This document shows, piece after piece, positions 6,653-11,327 of a stretch of DNA of 11,327 nucleotides. The notes beneath the pieces were generated by a model that searched no databases, was not told where the DNA came from, and saw nothing but the letters and a program-made list of their open reading frames with translations. Origin of the DNA: Methyloceanibacter sp. (GTDB lineage: Bacteria > Pseudomonadota > Alphaproteobacteria > Rhizobiales > Methyloligellaceae); assembly GCA_022865725.1 (NCBI GenBank), contig JALHTP010000065.1:1-11327 (forward strand), written 5' to 3'. Each line of letters starts with the position of its first letter. Position 1 is the stretch's first letter. Made by a program: the position numbers and the translations under genes.

Positions 6653-8602
6653 TCAAGCCGCCTTGGCGTCGGCGGCCTCGCGCAGATCGGGCGGGACCGC
6701 CTCATCCGCCAGCATGCGGATCGCCGCGTCCAGCGTCATCACCTGCTGCTCTTGGCTACCGAGCCGCCGCACCGAGACCGTGCGTTCCTCGGCCTCGCGC
6801 TTTCCCACTACGAGCATCACCGGCACCTTGGCGAGCGAGTGCTCGCGCACTTTGTAGTTGATCTTCTCGTTGCGGAGATCGGCCTCGGCGCGCAAGCCCG
6901 CTTTGACCAGCGCCTCGAGCACCTCGTTCGCATAGGCATCGGCATCCGACACGATGGTGGCGACCATCGCCTGCACCGGCGCGAGCCAGAGCGGCAGGTG
7001 CCCGGCATAATGCTCGATGAGGATGCCGGTGAAGCGCTCGAGCGAACCGAACATGGCGCGGTGGATCATCACCGGCACGGTCTTCTCGCCGTCGGGCGCG
7101 ATATAGAACGCGCCGAGCCGTCCCGGCAAATTGAGGTCCACCTGAATCGTGCCGCATTGCCAGTCGCGCCCGATGGCGTCGCGCAAGACATATTCGAGCT
7201 TGGGGCCGTAAAAGGCGCCCTCCCCGGGGTTCAACTCATAGGCAAGGCCGGCAGCCTCGACCGCGCGCTTGAGCGCGGCTTCCGCCTTGTCCCACACCGC
7301 GTCGGCGCCCACCCGCTTTGCCGGGCGGTCCGAGAATTTTATGCGCACATCCGTAAAACCGAAATCGCGATAGATCGAGAGCATCTGCTCGTTGAGCTTT
7401 ACGCATTCCTCGGTGATCTGGTCCTCGGTCGTGAAGATATGCGCGTCGTCCTGCGTGAAATGGCGCACGCGCAACAACCCATGCAGCGCGCCCGACGGCT
7501 CGTAGCGATGCACCTTGCCGAACTCGGCGATCTTAAGCGGCAAATCGCGATAGCTCTTCAAGCCATGCTTGAAGATCTGCACGTGCCCCGGACAGTTCAT
7601 CGGCTTGCAGCAATAGATGCGCTCGTCGGGTGTCTCGGTGACATACATGTGGTCGCCGAACTTCTCCCAATGGCCCGACTGCACCCACAGCGCCTTGTCC
7701 ATCATGTCGGGGGAGTTGACCTCGACATAGCCCCAAGCCTGCTGGCGACGGCGCATATAGCCGATCAGCGCCGTGAACAGTGCCCAGCCCTTGGCGTGCC
7801 AGAACACCGCGCCCGGAGCCTCTTCTTGGAAATGGAACAGATCCATCTCGCGGCCGAGCCGGCGGTGGTCGCGCTTCTCCGCCTCTTCGAGCTGATGCAG
7901 ATAGGCCGCAAGTTCCTCCTCGCTCGCGAACGCCGTGCCGTAGATGCGCTGGAGCATGGGATTGTTTGAATCCCCGCGCCAATAGGCGCCGGCGATCTTC
8001 AAGAGCTTGAAGCCCTTGCCCACCTTCCCCGTCGAATTCATATGCGGCCCGCGGCAGAGATCGAGCCATTCGCCTTGCGAATAGAGCTTGATCTCGTCGC
8101 CTTTGGGAATGGCGTCGATCAGCTCGAGCTTGAAGGCTTCGCCCTTCTTCTTGAAGAGCGCCTTGGCCTGGTCCCGCTCGACGACTTCGCAAGCGAAGGC
8201 GCGGTCCCGCGCGATGATCTCGGCCATCTTGGCTTCGATCTTGGGCAGATCGTCGGGCGTAAAAGGCTCGTTCCGCGCGAAATCGTAATAGAAGCCGTTC
8301 TCGATCACCGGGCCGATGGTGACTTGCGTGCCGGGATAGAGCTCCTGCACCGCCTCGGCCATCACATGCGCGGCGTCGTGGCGGATCAGCTCGAGCGCCT
8401 CCGGGTCGGTGCGGGCGAGGAATTTGATCGCGGCGTTGGCCTTGATCGGGGCAGCGATGTCGGCAAGCTTGCCGTCGAGGCTCATCGCCACCGTGCGCTT
8501 GGCGAGCGACGGCGAGATCGACTTGGCGACGTCGAGGCCGGCGGTGCCGGCAGGCACCTCGCGCTTTGCGCCATCGGGAAATGTCAGGGAGATCTGCGAC
8601 AT
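6653..8602 (-). CDS. thrS: Threonyl-tRNA synthetase
   Basis: This cytoplasmic enzyme charges tRNA-Thr with threonine and hydrolyses mischarged Ser-tRNA-Thr. The 649-residue product has the full bacterial layout: TGS domain (1-62), editing domain with HDAAH (75-79) and CRGPH (183-187), class II catalytic core and C-terminal anticodon-binding domain (about 540-640). Zinc ligands corresponding to E. coli C334, H385 and H511 are C337 (NCPGH), H388 (DDAHIF) and H514 (MIHRAM). Motif 2 is the RYEPSGALHGLLRVRHFTQD stretch (366-385) and motif 3 is GSLERFTGILIEHYAG (519-534). The ATG at 8602 has GAGGAG eight bases ahead (8614-8609); another ATG at 8607 is out of frame. The leader contains a stem-loop described separately that may regulate translation. 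The stop overlaps the alternative TTG start of the DUF488 gene. All key residues are present. Confidence 0.98.
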   Translation of the reverse strand: MSQISLTFPDGAKREVPAGTAGLDVAKSISPSLAKRTVAMSLDGKLADIAAPIKANAAIKFLARTDPEALELIRHDAAHVMAEAVQELYPGTQVTIGPVIENGFYYDFARNEPFTPDDLPKIEAKMAEIIARDRAFACEVVERDQAKALFKKKGEAFKLELIDAIPKGDEIKLYSQGEWLDLCRGPHMNSTGKVGKGFKLLKIAGAYWRGDSNNPMLQRIYGTAFASEEELAAYLHQLEEAEKRDHRRLGREMDLFHFQEEAPGAVFWHAKGWALFTALIGYMRRRQQAWGYVEVNSPDMMDKALWVQSGHWEKFGDHMYVTETPDERIYCCKPMNCPGHVQIFKHGLKSYRDLPLKIAEFGKVHRYEPSGALHGLLRVRHFTQDDAHIFTTEDQITEECVKLNEQMLSIYRDFGFTDVRIKFSDRPAKRVGADAVWDKAEAALKRAVEAAGLAYELNPGEGAFYGPKLEYVLRDAIGRDWQCGTIQVDLNLPGRLGAFYIAPDGEKTVPVMIHRAMFGSLERFTGILIEHYAGHLPLWLAPVQAMVATIVSDADAYANEVLEALVKAGLRAEADLRNEKINYKVREHSLAKVPVMLVVGKREAEERTVSVRRLGSQEQQVMTLDAAIRMLADEAVPPDLREAADAKAA

Positions 8603-8612
8603 GTCATGCTCC

Positions 8613-8644
8613 TCTCACTCCTGCGTACCAGCGCAGGTAAGAGA
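8613..8644 (-). promoter_or_regulatory. thrS leader stem-loop with a GGU-bearing loop, candidate translational operator
   Basis: On the thrS strand CCTGCG (8637-8632) and CGCAGG (8625-8620) form a perfect 6-bp stem closing the 6-base loop CTGGTA. The loop carries GGU, the anticodon of tRNA-Thr(GGU), in a U-GGU-A setting like the anticodon loop itself, although that loop has seven bases. A lower stem, TCTC (8644-8641) with GAGA (8616-8613), across a 3-by-3 internal loop would pair the first bases of the Shine-Dalgarno GAGGAG. E. coli ThrS represses its own mRNA by binding leader hairpins that mimic tRNA-Thr; similar control here is inference. Confidence 0.45.
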
Positions 8645-8656
8645 TCGGTGGGTTCA

Positions 8657-8769
8657 GAGGGGCGTTTTATCCGGAATTGCTCGTCACGCGCAACTGGCGC
8701 ATTGCCTTCGGCTGGGATGACGGCGACGCTGTCGATGTCTCGGACATCCCGCCGATGCGTGCTGCTTAG
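8657..8769 (+). pseudogene. Decayed C-terminal fragment of a HigB/RelE-type toxin
   Basis: The plus strand between thrS and the Uma2 gene reads VTRNWRIAFGWDDGDAVDV in one frame (8683-8739), then a diverged end and a TAG at 8767-8769. This resembles the C-terminal core of HigB (RelE superfamily) toxins, which carry a stretch of the form NWRITF-x-W-x-DGDAVDV followed by an Asp-Tyr-His end. The N-terminal two thirds are missing, there is no start codon in a sensible place, the usual DYH end is replaced, and a GRFIRN-like piece just upstream (8660-8677) sits in another frame, which suggests a frameshift as well. No HigA antitoxin gene is visible. It is best read as a relic of a toxin-antitoxin pair, from family knowledge rather than a search. 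Confidence 0.5.
8666..8693 (-). promoter_or_regulatory. Candidate thrS promoter
   Basis: On the thrS strand TTGCGC (8693-8688) and GATAAA (8671-8666) are separated by 16 bases. This would start the transcript near 8659, about 57 bases before the thrS ATG, so the GGU stem-loop would lie inside the leader. Both boxes are imperfect. It overlaps the toxin relic on the other strand. Confidence 0.33.
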
Positions 8770-8780
8770 CCGACCTGCCT

Positions 8781-9341
8781 CTATTCGGCAGGCAGCATGT
8801 CCACAATGGAGACCTCGATGCCGGGCGGATCGAGGACGAGCGTCCCCTCGGTGCGCGAGGTCGACACGATCTGCCCGTCTGCGCCGCGCTCATGACGCGT
8901 AATCGCGCGCGCCTCTGGATCGATGATCAGGTAGTGCCGCACGCTGGGCAACGAAAAATATCCCCGGAATTTCATACCTGTGTCGGTACTTTCGGTGGAG
9001 GGAAACCCAACCTCGACAACGATCACAGGGTTCGGCACCTCTATGTCGGTGCCGGCCAACCGAACGCCGCAATAGACGAGCGCATCGGGCTCATAGGCAG
9101 TCCGTTCGTTTATGCGCACCGTCATGCCGTCGGCCATCGCCTCGCAGGAGGTGCGCGCGTGCTTCAGGGCGGCGGCGAGTGCCAAGTGGACTGATGTCTT
9201 GGTTCGCACATGCGCCGCGCGCTCCGGGCTCATCATGAAGACCTCGCCGTTGACGAGCTCGTAGCGCCCGCGCGGCTGAGCCATCGCCCAGGGGATGAAC
9301 TCGTCCACCGTCATGCGCTTCTGCTTGAGCATCTCGTTCAT
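8781..9341 (-). CDS. Uma2 family protein (DUF820, PD-(D/E)XK nuclease fold)
   Basis: This 186-residue protein belongs to the Uma2/DUF820 family, which has a restriction-endonuclease-like fold but no established biological role. Visible signatures: TVDEFIPWAMAQPRGRYELV (11-30), NGEVFMMSPERAAH (31-44), DGMTVRI (71-77), YEPDALVYCG (83-92) with the probable metal-binding Asp86, NPVIVVEVGFPSTES (104-118) with Glu110, and KFRGYFSLPSVRHYLIIDPE (124-143). The Glu motif is usually followed by LSPST; here it is GFPST, a small change next to the active site. I chose the ATG at 9341, which overlaps the yidD stop in an ATGA and leaves the family start intact; ATGs at 9332 and 9314 are alternatives. No good Shine-Dalgarno is present, so translation may depend on coupling to yidD. 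It is the last gene of the four-gene overlapping operon. The family spreads widely, so it may be a late arrival here. Confidence 0.9.
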   Translation of the reverse strand: MNEMLKQKRMTVDEFIPWAMAQPRGRYELVNGEVFMMSPERAAHVRTKTSVHLALAAALKHARTSCEAMADGMTVRINERTAYEPDALVYCGVRLAGTDIEVPNPVIVVEVGFPSTESTDTGMKFRGYFSLPSVRHYLIIDPEARAITRHERGADGQIVSTSRTEGTLVLDPPGIEVSIVDMLPAE

Positions 9342-9670
9342 GGCGCGATACTACCACGACGCTGATCGAGCGGCGATGGTCGCGGCATGCGCCACCGTCC
9401 ATAGCGCCACGGTGCGAAGGGGTGGTGCTGGCCTCTCAGGTCAGGTACCGGGTCGAGCCCGTGGCTGCCCCAAGGGTGGCAGCGGCAGAGTCTCGCCAGC
9501 GCTAGCCAGCCGCCCTTCCAAGCGCCGTTCGTCTCGATCGCCTCGCGCGCATAGTCCGAGCATGTCGGCAGATGCCGGCAATTGGCGCCGACGAGCGGCG
9601 ACAGCGTGAGGCGGTAAAGCGCAATGGCGCCCAGGAACGGCGCTTTGGCAACGCGGGAGACGAGACTCAT
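9338..9670 (-). CDS. yidD: YidD, membrane protein insertion efficiency factor
   Basis: This small protein of 110 residues belongs to the YidD family. YidD sits at the inner face of the cytoplasmic membrane and helps YidC-dependent insertion of membrane proteins. The N-terminus (MSLVSRVAKAPFLGAIALYR) forms the expected amphipathic helix. The family core follows: LSPLVGANCRHLPTCSDYA (23-41) with Cys31 and Cys37, then EAIETNGAWKGGWLALARLC (43-62) and RCHPWGSHGLDPVP (63-76) with Cys62 and Cys64. The last 30 residues are a basic, variable tail. In many bacteria yidD lies between rnpA and yidC; here it is in the NifU-like and thrS region, which I recall as usual for Hyphomicrobiales. It overlaps both neighbours by four bases through ATGA junctions with the cupin gene upstream and the Uma2 gene downstream. 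Confidence 0.95.
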   Translation of the reverse strand: MSLVSRVAKAPFLGAIALYRLTLSPLVGANCRHLPTCSDYAREAIETNGAWKGGWLALARLCRCHPWGSHGLDPVPDLRGQHHPFAPWRYGRWRMPRPSPLDQRRGSIAP

Positions 9671-10131
9671 TTGTAAGGCTCGCCGTTCTTGCGCGTGAAA
9701 ACGAAACGTCCATCCACCTTCCGCGCCATCATATCGATATCGCTGTATTGCGCCTCTTCGGTCGGCGCGCGTGTGCCGACCTCGAGATAAAGCGCGGGCT
9801 TGTCGCTGCGATTGATCAAATGATGCCCATTGGCGCTGCCTGCCGGGAAGCCCGCTGCCATGCCCGGGCCGAGTGTCTTCTCGCCTTGATCGGTGACGAG
9901 CGTTACGTCCCCTTCAAGCACGTAGACGAACTCGTCTTCATTGGTGTGCCAATGCCTCTGCGAGGACCAGCTCCCTGGCGCTAGCGTGACGAGATTGACG
10001 CCGAATTGTGTGAGGTTCAGCGCGTCGCCGAGCGCGCGCTTCTCGCGGCCCGCAAGCGGATCGCCGAAGGGCGGCGGGTAAATACTTCCGAGCCTCGGGG
10101 TCACGCTTTTGGGGTCGAGCCAACTAGGCAT
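9667..10131 (-). CDS. Single-domain cupin protein
   Basis: This 154-residue protein is a single-domain cupin (Cupin_2 type), a metal-binding beta barrel. Motif 1 is visible as RHWHTNEDEFVYVLEGD (59-75), giving His60, His62 and Glu67 as metal ligands. Motif 2 is GFPAGSANGHHLINRS (94-109), with His103 or His104 as the fourth ligand. Upstream is a Pro-rich lead (SIYPPPFGDPLAGREKRALG, 16-35) and downstream a conserved-looking end with YSDIDMMARKVDG (129-141) and FTRKNGEPYK. Cupins of this size include isomerases, dioxygenases and sugar- or auxin-binding-like proteins; nothing here picks one, so I name no function. The ATG at 10131 lies within the end of the NifU-like gene (8-base overlap), and its stop overlaps the yidD ATG. 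All four metal ligands are in place, so the site is probably intact. Confidence 0.9.
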   Translation of the reverse strand: MPSWLDPKSVTPRLGSIYPPPFGDPLAGREKRALGDALNLTQFGVNLVTLAPGSWSSQRHWHTNEDEFVYVLEGDVTLVTDQGEKTLGPGMAAGFPAGSANGHHLINRSDKPALYLEVGTRAPTEEAQYSDIDMMARKVDGRFVFTRKNGEPYK

Positions 10132-10582
10132 GCGCCCTCTCCTTCATCCGCTTCGCCTCGATCTTCGCGATCGCGTCCTCCACCGCATCGAACACGAGCA
10201 GCGTCGAGGCATGGCGTGCTCTGTAGTCGCGCACGGGCTCCAGCACGGCAAGGTCGGCCCAACGCCCCGAAGGGGCCGGTCCGCCCTCTTTCAGCATCTT
10301 GCGCATCGCGGTGCCGACCTCGCGCAACTCCGAAGCGCTCGCGCCGATGACCTCGCGTCCCATCACCGAGGCCGCCGACTGGCCGAGCAGGCAGGCCTTT
10401 ACGCTCTGCCCATAATCGGTCACCACATCGCCCTCCATGGCGAGGTCGACGGTCACCGTGCTGCCGCAGAGCTTCGAATGGGCCGTTGCCGTGGCTTCAG
10501 GCACGGCAAGCCTTGCCGTCCGGGGCATGGCGGCGGCAAGCTCGAGGATGCGCTGGCTATAGATGTCGTCGGGCAGTGTCAT
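10124..10582 (-). CDS. NifU/IscU-like Fe-S cluster scaffold family protein
   Basis: This 152-residue protein resembles the N-terminal scaffold domain of NifU and IscU, on which Fe-S clusters are built in the cytoplasm. Recognisable parts: IYSQRILELAAAMPR (7-21), SKLCGSTVTVDLAMEGDVVT (36-55) with Cys39, YGQSVKACLLGQSAASVM (57-74) with Cys64, and YRARHASTLLVFDAVEDAI (120-138). IscU has CGD and three Cys; here the Asp is Ser41 and the third Cys position (HCS in IscU) is HAS, with Ala125. I recall the same substitutions in other Hyphomicrobiales members, so this looks like a subfamily trait, and classic scaffold activity should not be assumed. It is the first gene of the overlapping operon with cupin, yidD and uma2, and diverges from folE. 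A TATAAT box lies 54 bases ahead of the ATG at 10582; the Shine-Dalgarno is weak. Confidence 0.88.
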   Translation of the reverse strand: MTLPDDIYSQRILELAAAMPRTARLAVPEATATAHSKLCGSTVTVDLAMEGDVVTDYGQSVKACLLGQSAASVMGREVIGASASELREVGTAMRKMLKEGGPAPSGRWADLAVLEPVRDYRARHASTLLVFDAVEDAIAKIEAKRMKERAHA

Positions 10583-10620
10583 GCTTTGTCTCGGGCCGGG
10601 TCAGGCCAGGCTCGCCTTGC

Positions 10621-10656
10621 AGGCTGAATTCACGCATTATATATGCAGCCCAGCCT
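10621..10656 (-). promoter_or_regulatory. Promoter of the NifU-like operon with a dyad over the -10 box
   Basis: A perfect TATAAT is on the minus strand at 10641-10636, which puts the transcript start near 10629. No strong -35 follows; TCATTC at 10664-10659 has a 17-base spacer but weak identity. The box sits in the near-palindrome GCATTATATATGC (10634-10646), which in turn is flanked by the inverted repeat AGGCTG (10621-10626) and CAGCCT (10651-10656). A symmetric element over a -10 box could be a repressor site; no known box is matched. Confidence 0.42.
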
Positions 10657-10736
10657 AAGAATGAGAGGGCGCGGGGGAAAAAGGCTGCGGCCCGCGACCG
10701 GTGGTTGACGAACAGGCTATACTATCCCAACTGAAG

Positions 10737-10761
10737 ACGGCCGAAACGGCGTGAGGCCGTT
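10737..10761 (+). promoter_or_regulatory. folE leader with two competing stems
   Basis: AACGGC (10745-10750) pairs with GCCGTT (10756-10761) around the loop GTGAG. ACGGCC (10737-10742) can instead pair with GGCCGT (10755-10760). The two stems share nearly the same 3' arm and exclude each other. There is no U-tract, so this is not a terminator. It lies 35 bases before the folE start. A role in folE control is only a possibility. Confidence 0.3.
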
Positions 10762-10796
10762 ACGCGTTAAGCCAGACAAGGAAAGTCTCGTATCTC

Positions 10797-11327
10797 ATGG
10801 ACGCCACGGTGAAAAAACTGCGGACAAGACCGCAAGCCGAAGCCGACCGCGGAGCGGGCATCGTGCGGCCCTCGCGCGAAGAAGCCGAAGAGGCCGTCCG
10901 CGTCCTGATCGCCTATGCGGGCGACGATCCCGGCCGCGAGGGTCTGCGGGAGACGCCGCGCCGCGTCACCTCGGCCTATGACGAGTTCTTTTCAGGCTAT
11001 ACCGAGGACCCGCAGGAGGTGCTGTCGCGCACCTTCGACGAGGTTGCCGGCTATGACGACATCGTAATGCTGCGCGACATCGAGCTCCACTCCCATTGCG
11101 AACACCACATGATCCCCTTCATCGGCAAGGCGCATGTCGCCTATTTCCCGACCGACCGGGTCGTGGGCATCTCCAAGCTTGCCCGTGTGGTCGAGGTGTT
11201 CGCGCGCCGCTTGCAGACGCAGGAGACCATGACCGCGCAGATTGCCGAGACCATCGACAAGGCGCTGAAGCCGAAAGGCGTGGCGGTGATGATCGAGGCC
11301 GTGCATCAATGCATGTCGATCCGCGGG
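10797..11327 (+). CDS. folE: GTP cyclohydrolase I, C-terminus cut by window edge
   Basis: This gene encodes GTP cyclohydrolase I, a cytoplasmic zinc enzyme that turns GTP into 7,8-dihydroneopterin triphosphate, the first step to tetrahydrofolate and also a source for 7-deazaguanine compounds. The 177 visible codons start MDATVKKLRTRPQAEADRGA and run to the last base with no stop; the family is about 200-220 residues. Signatures: DPGREGLRETPRRV (44-57), ELHSHCEHHMIPFIGKAHVA (96-115) with zinc ligands Cys101 and His104, VVGISKLARVVEVFARRLQ (122-140) and EAVHQCMSIRG (167-177) with catalytic His170 and zinc ligand Cys172. These match E. coli C110, H113, H179 and C181. AAGGA at 10778-10782 is about 14 bases ahead of the ATG, longer than ideal, but no better start is visible. 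It diverges from the NifU-like operon; a TTGACG at 10705 lacks a properly spaced -10 box. Confidence 0.96.
   Translation, partial: MDATVKKLRTRPQAEADRGAGIVRPSREEAEEAVRVLIAYAGDDPGREGLRETPRRVTSAYDEFFSGYTEDPQEVLSRTFDEVAGYDDIVMLRDIELHSHCEHHMIPFIGKAHVAYFPTDRVVGISKLARVVEVFARRLQTQETMTAQIAETIDKALKPKGVAVMIEAVHQCMSIRG

Noticed and set aside
6644..7969. A 441-codon plus-strand open frame antisense to thrS
   Set aside because: It mirrors the thrS codons in GC-rich DNA and shows no recognisable domain; thrS is intact on the other strand.
8603..8607. ATG at 8607 as the thrS start
   Set aside because: It is out of frame with thrS and meets a different reading; the ATG at 8602 begins the conserved TGS domain.
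10705..10723. TTGACG followed by TATACT as a folE promoter
   Set aside because: The boxes are only 7 bases apart, far from the 16-18 needed, and no better partner for either was found.

Overview
The window is high-GC, densely packed bacterial chromosome that looks like an alphaproteobacterium of the order Hyphomicrobiales (Rhizobiales). The grounds are the base composition, the protein style, and the close grouping of thrS, yidD, a NifU-like scaffold gene and folE, which I recall as a typical neighbourhood in that order. I cannot assign a genus. I see no rRNA, tRNA, CRISPR array or intact mobile element. Genes, intact or broken, fill almost everything: the largest gaps are about 214, 203, 178 and 104 bases, so no stretch over 300 bases lacks a gene.

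Left part (1-3732). Glycerol kinase (glpK, cut by the left edge) and cutA lie on the minus strand and overlap by four bases. Divergent from them is NAD kinase (nadK) on the plus strand. Its 3' end overlaps, tail to tail, a minus-strand pair of flavoenzyme genes (a flavin reductase-family protein and a YdjA-like nitroreductase). NAD kinase makes NADP and the two flavoproteins are the type that use NAD(P)H, so this is a small redox neighbourhood.

Middle part (3733-6656). A secreted or periplasmic von Willebrand factor A protein of 702 residues is on the plus strand. It has a signal peptide, a VWA domain with an altered MIDAS site, a long Pro/Ala linker and three related beta-type repeats. It runs tail to tail into a DUF488 gene on the minus strand that is broken by a single-base frameshift.

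Right part (6653-11327). thrS is on the minus strand, coupled to the broken DUF488 gene behind it. Ahead of thrS there is a stem-loop whose loop carries GGU, a threonine anticodon, just before the Shine-Dalgarno site. The same intergenic stretch holds, on the opposite strand, a decayed HigB-type toxin fragment. Upstream of this lies a compact minus-strand operon in which each gene overlaps the next: NifU-like scaffold, cupin, yidD, Uma2-family protein. It starts at a near-consensus -10 box. Divergent from it is folE (GTP cyclohydrolase I), cut by the right edge.

Most of the window is core housekeeping. The points worth a second look are the thrS leader, the toxin remnant, the frameshifted DUF488 gene, the VWA protein and the folE leader. 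I did not find a convincing new multi-gene system.
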